DNA from: Galaxea fascicularis | Lineage: Eukaryota > Cnidaria > Anthozoa > Scleractinia > Euphylliidae | Direction of reading: 5' to 3' | Length of the DNA stretch: 64,000 nt | Assembly: GCA_948470475.1 (NCBI GenBank) | Contig: OX419340.1 | Location: 17,883,016-17,947,015 of the forward strand | Shown: piece after piece, positions 46,101 through 51,457 of the stretch | Position numbering within the stretch: position 1 is the stretch's first letter | How the letters are laid out: the number at the start of each line of letters is the position of its first letter | Translations under genes and position numbers: made by a program | The notes under the pieces: model-generated | The model's input: only the letters and a program-made list of their open reading frames with translations | What the model was told of the DNA's origin: nothing | Database searches by the model: none

Positions 46101-49031
46101 AACGTTGGACTATGTTAGGTTTTTAGGAAAGGTTTTAATGGTCGATATTTGAGTCGCCGGTCGAGTGTTGCTTTGGTGAAGGACGTGCGTGCGTGCGTGC
46201 GGCAGTTCTAAGCATGAAGCACGTGCCGCATTTCTTGATCTCTCTATTGGCCATCGCGTATACCTCGGAAGTCCATGATCCGATTTATATTGATAAACTT
46301 CAAATACAATTCGCGATAACTGTTACAAGATGTTTCTTGACTCGCTTGATTATTTTTGGAGCTATTTTTGTGAACTATAGTGATTTAAGCGGCAACAACC
46401 GAGGCTCAATATATTTTCGTCTGCGTGTTTACATGAGCCGAGCGCGCCTTTCTGAAGGCCAGTCGGTAAATATCAATTCCAAATATTTGTCTTTGAGATT
46501 TATTTTCCGCCACGACAACTTTTTAGCCCATGTGGAAGACAGGTTCACGCAATGTGATTGAAACCTGAAACAAAATGAGAATCTGCTGTGCTCTTGGTTG
46601 TTATGTATAAAATTGGGTCCTTGTACAAATGACCATTCAAATGTAAGTTTGTGCCATGATGTTCTGCTCTTCTCCGCGGTACAGTGTGATGTGCAGAAAT
46701 AGGTGATTCACAGTAAAAGTGCCTTAATGATTAACCCTTTAACCCCAACGGCGACTAGTATGTAATTTCTCTTGCATTGTTACTACTAGATTAGCATGTA
46801 ATTCTTGAGAATACACGAAATGATGCCCTGATTATTTAACAGGTTCTCCCAACTGATGCCAAAAGACAGATTTGGATTAAAAGGAGTCGTTCTGAGTCCG
46901 GTTGAAATCCTGTTCTTGTAGCTTCTTGTAAAGAACTCTCCGTAGTGATTTTTGTTTATCATGCTGTACAAGGTAGAGCTAACATTTCACTGCAGTGCTA
47001 ACGTGCAACGAGTTGTATCAGGGTTAATGTGTAATGGGCCAGGGCCGTTTTCATATCCAGGCCGGCACAGAGTTTTCAGAGTATATACGTGAACAGTCGC
47101 TACCAGTATACCGCTTTGAATGAGTGGTTCGTTTGTAGTGTTGGCATAAGATCAATGACCGCGATAGAGAATGTATTTTCTCGGTTGCGATAATTAGCCA
47201 GCGGAGATTGTGATTGTCCTTTTTTATCATTTTTTTATTATTAAAATCCACCTCTGTCTTCATGTAAAACTTCTCTTCCTTCCTAATACTTCGTATTATT
47301 TGTCAAGTACTATTTTACAAAACCATTTCATGATCGGTTAGGTTTCCCGTGATAAGCCGTGGTTTGGTTTTTGAGCTTTTGAAGCGATCACACTAAAAAT
47401 AGTTTTTTTTTTCCTCAAAAATGACCGTTGCTAATGAAGGATTTGGGATTAACAGGAATCTTTCGTGCACCGCCATCACAAAGTCAAGTGTTTCCATTAA
47501 ACAAAACCGTGGAAATAAGCCAAAGATGCTATTTACGAAGCCATAACCTGTCTTACTCGTGAGAGGATAATTCGTCTGTCAAGCCCCATTGAGAAAGCCT
47601 TTCAGTGCTCCAACTTCCTGCCTCCATTTTGACCCCATTTAAAAGTGCTAATATCCACCACACCGTCCACACTTAAACTCTAGTTACAGGGTCTCTGGAG
47701 GGTTTTCCATGATTTTGCAGTTGTATTTGTTGTGTTTTGCACGACACGACGAAATAGTTTGATGGCGTTGACAAAACTAAGTGATTTTATACGAGTCCAT
47801 TACAGGTTTTGAATTTATTGAAACTTAAAAAAAGTAAACTTTTGTTGTGGCAATGATTAGCTAATCCTAATTCCAACCAATTTTGTGTCTGAAAAATGCA
47901 GGAAATGTGGTATAAATCTATTGACTTCTCACTGCACGCTGTACACTTGATCGGCTTGTGCCTCCCGCTAATAGAGAACCAAGAAAACAGTCATTATATT
48001 TAATTCAGCTTTTACCTACGCCGTAGACATCTAAAACAACAGTAGATACTGCACTTGGTGTAACTCTGGAGATATGCTATGCAATATTATAAAAACAACG
48101 GTCCACTAGGACGTTTTTGGCTGTCCTCAAATGTTTGCTTTTGAACAATAGCGCACTGCCACTTAGCACGAGTACTTAATTACGTTTTAGTCCTGATATT
48201 AAGCCAGGTACTTTATAGCATGGCCCGCATGACGTACTTACTTGTTACAGTTAATTTTAGTAACAACAGTAACCACTTGCAGCAAACAGTGATGCACGAA
48301 ACGGTTTATCGTGAACCGCCTCCTTTCGATTGAGCTCTTCCCCTCTCCTCAAGTACACTTTGAGCTCCTTTCAAATATGAAAAATAGCCGTCCCACATGA
48401 AAAGACAACACTGCACAACAGGAAATGTACTGCAGAAATTTCTCATAGTCGAACTGTTTTTGAAATGATCGCCAGCATTCTGTAATTTTCCTTTTGTGAA
48501 CTTTGCTCAATTTCCTATTTCGCAGAGTAACTTGTAAAGCAGCTGTAAGCGAGACAAGTTATGATAACGCTTCCTTTTCTCAACTGCGTGGTCCTTTTAT
48601 TATGTAACAATTGCAGCATTATTTTCTTGAAGTCGGTGATTCATAGCCTTTGTACGCCTGGAACAAAGAAGTATGTTCGCCCTTTCTTCACATCCAGCAT
48701 TAATATTCTTTTGAACTTCAACTATCAAAAATATTGAGCAGTGCTCTCCTGTGGTGCTGCTGGTATACTGTGGTATACTGTACGAAGTGTTCTAATTGTT
48801 CAGTCTGGTTAAATCCTTGAATGTGACCACTGAGACAAAAGCTACTTTTCGGCTGAGTTTTTTGACTAAACGAAACGAAATTTGATATTTACGGTGCTCA
48901 GAGTGAAAGATAAAGGTTAAATGGTGTCTAATTCTCGCTGTTTTTCTCAGGCACAAGAAGATGAAGAGAAAGACAAGATTGACCTTATCCGCTTGGCTCT
49001 GGCGCGCAACCTTTCAAGAACAATCCTCTAA
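3724..49031 (+). CDS. NUP85: Nuclear pore complex protein Nup85 (21 exons seen, N-terminus missing)
   Basis: Nup85 is a stack of alpha-helices of the ACE1 (ancestral coatomer element) fold. It belongs to the Nup107-160 Y-complex of the nuclear pore, where it binds Seh1 (family knowledge). Joined exons: 3724-3794, 5997-6034, 6299-6368, 6871-6986, 7701-7787, 8709-8756, 9833-9955, 11069-11106, 11682-11775, 12870-12973, 13697-13780, 15474-15539, 16240-16290, 16397-16497, 25706-25791, 26384-26415, 27237-27337, 28872-28971, 36506-36557, 37604-37759, 48951-49031. All borders are GT-AG and the phase is continuous for 565 codons, with TAA at 49029-49031. Landmarks aligning with animal Nup85 are [60 protein letters not shown] and the C-terminal [14 protein letters not shown]. 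From the matching point the human protein also has about 560 residues. The first ~100 residues were not found between 1167 and 3723, so upstream exons presumably lie left of the window, or I missed them. The gene is stretched over 45 kb by transposon-filled introns. Confidence 0.95.
4798..5196 (+). mobile_element. tRNA-headed SINE, family B (copy 1), with CCATTA tail
   Basis: GTTGGCTCAGTTGGTTGAGC (A-box) and GTGGGTTCAATCCCCGGCC (B-box) are followed by a body with AAGGACGATAAACCGGAGGT and TTAAAGAACCC. It ends in short CCATTA direct repeats at 5180-5196. The body matches 8157-8480, and the head matches a minus-strand fragment at 63014-63092. Confidence 0.88.
5688..5765 (+). repeat. ATT/TTA-rich microsatellite
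   Basis: Interrupted runs of TTA and ATT after AAATAAAGTTATTATTA. It could be the tail of an old retroelement whose body I cannot recognise. Confidence 0.7.
5997..6034 (+). CDS. NUP85: Nup85 exon
   Basis: A 38-nt exon reading [12 protein letters not shown], between AAACAG and GTAAGT, phase 1 to phase 0. It is a poorly conserved linker, supported by its splice sites and by phase continuity. Confidence 0.8.
6299..6368 (+). CDS. NUP85: Nup85 exon
   Basis: Reads [20 protein letters not shown], the strongly conserved helix (human ELIWNLCEILFIE). Acceptor TTCAACAG, donor GTACAT, phase 0 to 1. Confidence 0.93.
6871..6986 (+). CDS. NUP85: Nup85 exon
   Basis: Begins [14 protein letters not shown] and ends SPYWPA before GTAAGT, phase 1 to 0. 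It matches the LLHLLDWVR segment of vertebrate Nup85. Confidence 0.93.
7071..7392. mobile_element. MITE with ~38-bp terminal inverted repeats
   Basis: The left end TAGGCCTTTTTACCGATACG continues GGCGGCCATCTTGAATTC. The right end is its inverted copy (GAATTCAAGATGGCCG, then TATCGGTAAAAAGGTCTA). There is no coding capacity, so it is a non-autonomous DNA transposon. It sits in a Nup85 intron, and the open frame over it (7150-7398, minus) is an artefact. Confidence 0.88.
7701..7787 (+). CDS. NUP85: Nup85 exon
   Basis: Reads [20 protein letters not shown] and then PDKQTGEYD, between TTTTCAG and GTGAGT, phase 0 to 0. It matches the LVLQGRLDEAR helix pair. Confidence 0.93.
8157..8480 (+). mobile_element. 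tRNA-headed SINE, family B (copy 2)
   Basis: GTTGGCTCAGTTGGTAGAGT and GTCATGGGTTCAAAGCCCC give the pol III boxes. AAGGACGGTAAACCGGAGGT and GGCATTAAAGAACC match copy 1 at 4798. The 3' half after 8345 differs from copy 1, so the two may be subfamilies with different tails. Confidence 0.87.
8494..8582 (+). repeat. AATC/AGTC microsatellite
   Basis: An interrupted tetranucleotide array (AATCAATCAATC, AGTCAGTCAGTCC) directly follows the SINE and may have grown from its tail. Confidence 0.8.
8709..8756 (+). CDS. NUP85: Nup85 exon
   Basis: A 48-nt exon reading [16 protein letters not shown], between CTGCAG and GTATGT, phase 0 to 0. It matches the GDLMRTMPIL segment. Confidence 0.9.
8757..9832 (+). 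other. Nup85 intron, 1.1 kb
   Basis: AT-rich, with a short CA microsatellite at 8970-8984. I see no gene or clear transposon. Confidence 0.7.
9833..9955 (+). CDS. NUP85: Nup85 exon
   Basis: Starts [20 protein letters not shown] and ends NPHLYTLCQ before GTACAA, phase 0 to 0. It matches the ELELKWQHWHEEC segment. Confidence 0.93.
10014..10205 (-). mobile_element. tRNA-headed SINE, family D (copy 1)
   Basis: On the minus strand TAGCTTAGTCGGCAGAGCAA (A-box) and GGTCGTGGGTTCGATTCCCA (B-box) are followed by a tail with AAACCCATGAAA-type sequence read in reverse. The tail recurs twice in the next 400 bases. The open frames over it are spurious. Confidence 0.85.
10249..10625. repeat. Long imperfect palindrome made of family D SINE tails
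   Basis: The left arm starts TGTTGTGCCGCGTAGCACTA and continues ACACGTACAAGTGGTGGAAC into the SINE tail. The right arm is its inverse (GACCACTTGTACGTGTTTAT, then AGTGCTACGCGACACAACA). A third, direct partial copy of the tail (AGCCCTAGTAAAGGGTATCA) lies inside, at 10401-10420. This fits two SINE copies in opposite orientation flanked by inverted host or element sequence. Confidence 0.8.
11069..11106 (+). CDS. NUP85: Nup85 exon
   Basis: A 38-nt exon reading [12 protein letters not shown], between TTGTCTAG and GTAAGT, phase 0 to 2. It matches the MLGDEAALLEQ segment. Confidence 0.9.
11107..11681 (+). other. Nup85 intron, 0.6 kb
   Basis: No repeat or gene recognised. The short open frames over 11469-11844 are read-through of this intron and the next exon. 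Confidence 0.7.
11682..11775 (+). CDS. NUP85: Nup85 exon
   Basis: Reads [20 protein letters not shown] and then [11 protein letters not shown] before GTAAGT, phase 2 to 0. It matches LLSNWYHFLVTRLLYSNP of vertebrates. Confidence 0.95.
11776..12869 (+). other. Nup85 intron, 1.1 kb
   Basis: Contains CRE-like TGACGTCA at 11904-11911. I see no gene or clear transposon. Confidence 0.6.
12870..12973 (+). CDS. NUP85: Nup85 exon
   Basis: Begins [20 protein letters not shown] and ends [14 protein letters not shown], with donor GTATTA, phase 0 to 2. It matches [20 protein letters not shown]. Confidence 0.95.
13235..13530 (-). mobile_element. tRNA-headed SINE, family E
   Basis: On the minus strand GTTGACTCTGTTGGTAGAGC (A-box) and CACGAGTTTGACTCTCGTAC (B-box) begin the element near 13510. 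A second related head (TTGGTAGAGCAATGC) occurs near 13255. The body has ATGATCACTTACATCTTCAT. This pattern is common in cnidarian repeats. Confidence 0.8.
13697..13780 (+). CDS. NUP85: Nup85 exon
   Basis: Reads [20 protein letters not shown] and then QLDIHHI before GTGCAC, phase 2 to 2. [17 protein letters not shown] is one of the best conserved stretches of the family. Confidence 0.97.
13831..13904. repeat. Hairpin, ~23-bp arms
   Basis: GCCTTTTTCGGCTTTTGTTT is matched downstream by AAACAAAAGTCGAAGAAGGC with a ~28-base loop. It may be a small MITE remnant. Confidence 0.75.
14304..14338 (+). repeat. Abutting homopolymers T(17) and G(18)
   Basis: Seventeen T are followed directly by eighteen G. 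Exact lengths are prone to assembly error. Confidence 0.85.
14430..14622. mobile_element. Palindromic MITE
   Basis: The inner arms GTCTGCGGCACATGATCTGA (14494 on) and TCAGATCATGTGCCGCAGAC (14558-14577) are perfect inverses and extend through GTGATCGG / CCGATCAC. Outer arms with GTCGCAGACATA and TATGTCTGCGA continue the palindrome. It directly abuts the SINE that follows, so the open frame across both is not a gene. Confidence 0.82.
14622..14795 (-). mobile_element. SINE with tRNA-Leu-like head (copy 2 of 2)
   Basis: On the minus strand GCAGGGTGGCCGAGTGGTTA and GGGCGCTGGATTTCAATGCG reproduce the D-arm and anticodon-arm side of a tRNA-Leu. The B-box is CGCGTTCAAATCCCGCTC. AAGAATCCCAACCGG at its 3' end matches copy 1 at 2930. 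Confidence 0.85.
15152..15295. mobile_element. Palindromic MITE, ~50-bp arms
   Basis: The left arm CTTATTAACCAAGCGTGAGA runs on through GCCGTACTGGGAAAATATCG. The right arm is its inverse (CGATATTTACCCAGTACGG, then CAAGCTTGGTTAATAAG). The centre is itself a smaller inverted repeat (GTACGGACC / GGTCCGTAC). Confidence 0.87.
15299..15430. repeat. Short inverted-repeat element adjoining the previous MITE
   Basis: TTTATTACACGA at the left and TCGTGTAATAAA at the right bracket ~130 bases without coding capacity. It starts almost where the previous palindrome ends, so the two could be parts of one composite. Confidence 0.65.
15474..15539 (+). CDS. NUP85: Nup85 exon
   Basis: Reads [20 protein letters not shown], phase 2 to 2, acceptor TTTTTAG, donor GTAAAA. 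It matches [16 protein letters not shown]. Confidence 0.95.
15880..16048 (-). mobile_element. Degraded 3' part of a family A SINE or related LINE
   Basis: On the minus strand GGGTACTCCGG then AAATTCCAATTCGATCCG matches the tail of the SINE at 3381. It continues to an A/T tail with TTTGATTTGATTTGA. The tRNA-like head is missing. Confidence 0.6.
16240..16290 (+). CDS. NUP85: Nup85 exon
   Basis: A 51-nt exon reading [16 protein letters not shown], between TTCGCAG and GTAAGT, phase 2 to 2. It matches LWQLGVDYFDYCP. Confidence 0.95.
16397..16497 (+). CDS. NUP85: Nup85 exon
   Basis: Begins [20 protein letters not shown] and ends [13 protein letters not shown], phase 2 to 1, acceptor GTTGCAG, donor GTAAGA. 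It matches [20 protein letters not shown]. Confidence 0.95.
17121..17488. mobile_element. Outer MITE, interrupted by a second MITE
   Basis: TAGCCTGAGAGCAAGCTGTC at the left pairs with the inverse of CAGCTTGATCGCAGGCTA at the right. The next inward block CTCGCGCGAGAGTTATGTCG pairs with CGACATAAATCTCGCGCGAG. The two right-hand blocks are separated by the inserted element at 17252-17461. Removing the insert restores one continuous inverted repeat. Confidence 0.88.
17252..17461. mobile_element. Nested MITE with CCTAG target duplication
   Basis: The ends are GGCGCTTTCCATTTGTCAGA and the inverse of TCTGTCTAATGGTAAGCGCC, followed inward by ACTGGCC / GGCCAGT. CCTAG stands immediately on both sides (17247-17251 and 17462-17466). 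It lies inside the right half of the outer MITE. Confidence 0.87.
17918..18145. mobile_element. MITE with CCTGG target duplication
   Basis: GGCCCGTTTCTCGAAAGTCC at the left and the inverse GGGAGCTTCGAGAAACGGCCC at its right end define the terminal repeats. CCTGG flanks both ends (17913-17917 and 18146-18150). ACGGGCCC also occurs inverted inside, near both ends. Confidence 0.87.
18861..18889. repeat. Small hairpin TAGCTAC / GTAGCTA
   Basis: GTAGCTAC occurs on either side of a GC-rich loop. It is a minor structure with no assigned role. Confidence 0.6.
19578..20250. mobile_element. ~670-bp near-perfect palindrome (two inverted copies of a ~330-bp element)
   Basis: The arms are 19578-19904 and ~19920-20250, inverted relative to each other along their whole length with scattered mismatches. 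Each arm is itself bounded by AAGGTGGCTC and GAGCCACCTT. The outer borders lie in TTAA (19576-19579 and 20248-20251) within AAGCTTAAGG / CCTTAAGCTT context. The arms carry no coding frame of interest. It is either one foldback MITE or two head-to-head copies. Confidence 0.9.
21581..21841 (-). CDS. Possible small membrane-anchored protein ORF (86 codons)
   Basis: The frame starts [18 protein letters not shown], a hydrophobic segment or signal anchor, followed by an acidic and then basic coil-like stretch ([20 protein letters not shown]). A pyrimidine tract ending TTTTGTTTTAG lies 7 bases before the ATG, so it could be a terminal exon of a minus-strand gene nested in the Nup85 intron. I recognise no family, and the last 20 residues look non-conserved. 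It may be chance. Confidence 0.25.
   Translation of the reverse strand: MIVGCAFVFILISLLFCFGDPRHNWVNEDVDEGLVETVDKFQKQNEEKRFFAKKRLKLEQLQSSVSLSRVPLFCSYHILTSSVIYY
22626..22665 (-). ncRNA. Hammerhead-ribozyme-like motif in the PLE 3' region
   Basis: On the minus strand the order is CTGATGA (22659-22665), a stem GACACT / AGTGTC with a 7-base loop, GAAAC, a short stem-III-like loop GTTGG, and GTC at the putative cleavage site. PLEs are known to carry minimal type I hammerheads with a very short stem III. Deviations: an extra A sits between CTGATGA and stem II, and I cannot build a convincing stem I. It is therefore a motif or a decayed ribozyme, with activity unproven. Confidence 0.55.
22707..24515 (-). 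pseudogene. PLE reverse transcriptase / GIY-YIG polyprotein, broken by one frameshift and two stops
   Basis: Visible motifs in order: [18 protein letters not shown], then [16 protein letters not shown], the A motif [11 protein letters not shown], the B motif [15 protein letters not shown], the catalytic YVDD at 23610-23621, and FLDL. The C-terminal part reads [11 protein letters not shown], stop, [16 protein letters not shown], the GIY-YIG core in which the tyrosine of YIG is replaced by TAA (22992-22994). A second TAA (23442-23444) stands just before [12 protein letters not shown], where relatives have tyrosine. The frame shifts by one near 23955, between FADFIRGK and AGNELVSFD. The intact enzyme would prime reverse transcription at a nick made by the endonuclease. 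This copy cannot make it. Confidence 0.92.
24544..24744. mobile_element. MITE with ~30-bp inverted repeats at the PLE 5' border
   Basis: AAGGCCCTGGCAAACGAGGA then CACATTGTTGC at the left. The right end is the inverse (GCAACAATGTGTCCTCGTTT, then GTCAGGGCCTT). Flanks are TTGTAA and TTAAAA, compatible with a TA-type duplication but not decisive. Confidence 0.87.
25706..25791 (+). CDS. NUP85: Nup85 exon
   Basis: Begins [20 protein letters not shown] and ends LAWCLRSK, phase 1 to 0, acceptor TTTGCAG, donor GTATGG. It matches [22 protein letters not shown]. Confidence 0.95.
25792..26383 (+). other. Nup85 intron, 0.6 kb
   Basis: No repeat or gene recognised. Confidence 0.7.
26384..26415 (+). CDS. 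NUP85: Nup85 exon
   Basis: A 32-nt micro-exon reading [10 protein letters not shown], between TTTGTAG and GTAATT, phase 0 to 2. It matches DAAFATLVSD. Confidence 0.9.
26594..26852. mobile_element. MITE
   Basis: GAAGCGGTTTTCAATTGAAT at the left is the imperfect inverse of the right end (CAATTGAAACCGCTC at 26837-26850). The body holds inverted AAAACC and CCAATCA blocks (ACCAATCAGAATACG, TCTCATTGGTTG, GGCCAATCACAGAG). Confidence 0.78.
27237..27337 (+). CDS. NUP85: Nup85 exon
   Basis: Begins [20 protein letters not shown] and ends [13 protein letters not shown], phase 2 to 1, acceptor GCTCAG, donor GTAAGA. It matches [20 protein letters not shown]. Confidence 0.97.
27518..28117. mobile_element. 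Outer inverted-repeat element, interrupted by a nested MITE
   Basis: The left arm CAATTATTGGACGAGGTTGA runs on through AAAATATCGTGATTTATCAG. The right arm is its inverse (CACGATATTTTGCGATAACC, then GAGTTCAATAATTG). Between the arms lies the element 27607-28056. Confidence 0.82.
27607..28056. mobile_element. Nested Tc1/mariner-type MITE (TA duplication)
   Basis: CAGTAAACACCCGCATATAA then GAACACATG at the left. The inverse TTATATGCGGGTGTTTACTG is at the right, with TA on both sides (27605-27606, 28057-28058). No transposase frame is present. Confidence 0.87.
28872..28971 (+). CDS. NUP85: Nup85 exon
   Basis: Begins [20 protein letters not shown] and ends [12 protein letters not shown], phase 1 to 2, acceptor TCTGCAG, donor GTAAAT. 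It matches [21 protein letters not shown]. Confidence 0.97.
29139..29447. mobile_element. MITE with AGGGAGTTTTAGCAAC ends
   Basis: AGGGAGTTTTAGCAAC at 29141 is matched by GTTGCTAAAACTCCCT at 29429-29444. ACGGCAACGGC follows the left repeat and the right is preceded by ATCGTC. There is no coding frame. Confidence 0.82.
32401..32412 (+). repeat. Poly-G run
   Basis: Twelve G after GTGTGTGTGGA and before TGGGC. Its length may be uncertain in the assembly. Confidence 0.8.
36140..36475 (+). repeat. Pyrimidine-rich tract with TCTG/TTTC microsatellite
   Basis: About 330 bases of almost pure T and C, with repeated CTGTCTGTCTGT blocks, end ~30 bases before the acceptor of the Nup85 exon at 36506. Three overlapping long open frames rich in F, L, S and C are products of this composition. 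Confidence 0.85.
36506..36557 (+). CDS. NUP85: Nup85 exon
   Basis: A 52-nt exon reading [17 protein letters not shown], phase 2 to 0, acceptor TTTAAG, donor GTACTG. It matches FWMTLLTDALPLLEQ. Confidence 0.95.
36558..37603 (+). other. Nup85 intron, 1.0 kb
   Basis: No repeat or gene recognised. Confidence 0.7.
37604..37759 (+). CDS. NUP85: Nup85 exon
   Basis: A 52-codon exon that begins [20 protein letters not shown] and ends in a non-conserved linker (AAQGPMSTK), phase 0 to 0, acceptor TTTCAG, donor GTAATT. It matches VIFSAEQTYELMRCLEDL. Confidence 0.95.
37919..38060 (+). repeat. 71-bp tandem duplication, two units
   Basis: Unit 1 starts TGTAAAAGGCATTGATTTCG and unit 2 starts TGTAATAGGCATTGATGTCG. 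Both run through TATGTAATGCAGAGATA and end CCGTCCC with scattered differences. Confidence 0.85.
46184..46202 (+). repeat. GTGC microsatellite
   Basis: Four and a half GTGC units. Confidence 0.8.
48951..49031 (+). CDS. NUP85: Nup85 last coding exon
   Basis: Begins [20 protein letters not shown] and ends LSRTIL then TAA, phase 0, acceptor TTTCTCAG. It matches the C-terminal EMLRLSLARNLARAII of vertebrate Nup85. An overlapping longer frame (48961-49215) is a shadow. Confidence 0.96.
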   Translation, partial: AQEDEEKDKIDLIRLALARNLSRTIL

Positions 49032-51090
49032 AACTGGCGCCACAGTGACTAAAAGTGTCAATGAGAAGAAAAGTGGTGGAACAAAATCATTGCCAAGGCG
49101 GTTAACGCAAACAGTGATAAGTAGGATTGAACCTTGTGTAAGCGACCACCCAAACGTCAAGACTTCAAAAATTTTTGTGTTTTCTCACGGTGATAAGACG
49201 CCTTTGGTTGCGTAGGACAGAACGCAAGGCGGGTTTAGCAATTTCCATGGCAGAAACATTGGCAGGTGCGTTTCCGCATATTTCTGCTCTTGTTAGCGCC
49301 AAGAAGGTGTGGACGCCTTTTTGTGGTATAGGAGCACCGTGAAAATATTAGACATTGCGGAATCATACTCGAATTGAAAAAGGTATTGTGCATAAAACTC
49401 CGAAACACGCGCCAATCTTAATGTACAAACAAGAATGACCCGTTATCAACCTTGTCAGTTTTGGGTTAAGCGGACGTAGTTGCGCAACAAATCGTTGAAA
49501 TCTTGGGCTTAGCGCTGTCTGTGGAACAACTTATGAAAAGTTGCGTATTACAACCTTAAATATTGTTAACCCTCCTTCGTGAAAGACTGATATTGATAAT
49601 TAAATGCTAAAATCCTCAATGCGGGGATCCTGTGCACCACTCATATTTCATATCAGCTGAGATATAAAACCTGTCAGTTTCAAATCAGACGTTGAAGGTA
49701 CTTGTTATTGGACCCTTGCCCAAGTGTCACTTGCCTCATGATTATCCCTGGTATTAAAGTACCCAATGTCTCTGCCGTGGAATGGAATGCGCCTGAAAAA
49801 GCAACAGCTTGTTCCTGATGTAGTCGCCAAGAAATTAAGTCGCTTTCTTGTGTAGTCTTCAGTAGGAATAATTGTACAACTTTGCAAGTCACAAAAGAAC
49901 GCAAGTTCTGCGATGACAAAACATTTTAGTGTCTCGGTATTGTTTTCATAACCTGGATTTTCATCCTACGGCCAGCGTTAGGACCACCCAGTCACTACTG
50001 GAACTTGTTTTGACTGGCCAAAACTTCATGTATTCGGTTTATCATCTTAACCGTTTAATCCCACCACCTCAGTGTCTCCGGCGTTTGCCAGCGATTGTGT
50101 GTTTCTGTGGTAATGATTTCACTGCTTTCAGTCTAGACTCAATAAATCACCAACTTGAACTAAGACAAGTCTCAAAACTGTTAGGTGTGCTCTTGGAAGT
50201 GAGTTAAGTTAGGGTGAAGCAGATGTACTTGTCTCGAATTCGCGGCAAGATTGTTTTATGATAGTCCACACAAGGCGAGCTGTGAGGAGCTGAAACAGGT
50301 AACAGGCTGAGGTCCGTTTGATCAGCTCCCCCACCTGATTATGACAGAAAGGAATTACTGCGAAACTAACTGGGACTCTCCACCATGCCAATGGAAAAGT
50401 GAAACCATACAACTAAACTCAGCAGCAGAGTACGAAACAACTGATCATAGCCTTGGAACAGCTGGAAGTCATAGTTTTTGTATAACACTTAAACCTTACT
50501 TTTTAAGATATAGCCCGCGGGTTTGCTACGTGCTCTTTGTTTGTTGTGTTATTCATGCTGGGAAGGGCCGAAACGCTTTTTTCCTCCATTACATTACCCC
50601 CATTCGAACCTCTTGACGACGTAATTCATGGTCCGAGGCTTGTGAAAACGTTTGGCCCCGTGATAAACCCTCTAACAAGCTAAAAGAGCTTTTTGCTTTA
50701 ACCCGAAATAAGACTAATTTTAGTTTGCTCTCTAGTGGTCCATTTCTTTCTTTCTTCTCTTCTTTTCTCAAGAAACAATGCTTCGGCGTTCATTTTCTAT
50801 ACCTTGACTGACGTATTTTAACTGTTACTCCGCGAATTCTGTGTTTTTCTTCCGGGGTTTTCATCTCTTCCTACACACCACGCAGTGCGATCAAATTTGT
50901 ATGAACAACTAAATCGTGGTTAAAAAAAAAAATGCAGGCGTCGACCAAAGGAGCCGGCCGCCAGCGCAAGAACTCACAAGCTATTCTTGTTGGCGCCAAG
51001 TCATCCTGTTGTCAAAAGTAGACAAAGGAAAAACATTTTATCGACGTGAAGGAAATGTGAACGACGGTCGATCTACCAACAAGAAACCTC

Positions 51091-51097
51091 AGGCCCA

Positions 51098-51129
<32 letters not shown>

Positions 51130-51292
51130 AAACTGAATTATGTTCGACTTTGGAGCGACATTGGCGCGACAGCTGATTCAGACGGCGTACCGTGTGTCGA
51201 ACCTAGTATGTATTTCATAGACGGAGAAGGTATTATACATTTACACATTGTCATAATCAAAGCATTTGGTTCGGCACTTGAGAACAGCGCCA

Positions 51293-51353
<61 letters not shown>

Positions 51354-51354
51354 C

Positions 51355-51385
<31 letters not shown>

Positions 51386-51457
51386 CTGATTCAGATGCCG
51401 CTATTTTGCCGGACTAAATTCGGCACATGAGTGGAGCGGCGTCTGAACCGGGCCTTA
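51091..51457. mobile_element. MITE with ~36-bp terminal inverted repeats
   Basis: AGGCCCAGTTCAGACGCCGC then TCCACTCATGTGCCGAA at the left. The right end is its inverse with one mismatch (TTCGGCACATGAGTGGAGCG, then GCGTCTGAACCGGGCCT). The flanks TCA and TTA do not give a clean duplication. Its terminal AGGCCC is shared with the MITE at 24544. The arms look young. Confidence 0.9.

Larger units (their letters stand above)
37760..48950 (+). other. Nup85 last intron, 11.2 kb
   Basis: It precedes an 81-nt final exon. Visible structure is a 71-bp tandem duplication (37919-38060), a CAT run near 40797, a GTGC microsatellite (46184-46202) and a 10-bp TGGTATACTG doublet near 48760. Many open frames of 60-140 codons occur (39953-40369 minus, 46193-46561 plus), none with a recognisable domain. 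No clear MITE or retroelement was found here, which contrasts with the 9.2-kb intron. Confidence 0.7.

Noticed and set aside
46193..46561. A 122-codon plus-strand ORF in the last Nup85 intron
   Set aside because: It has no recognisable domain, starts in a GTGC microsatellite, and its composition resembles the surrounding intron.
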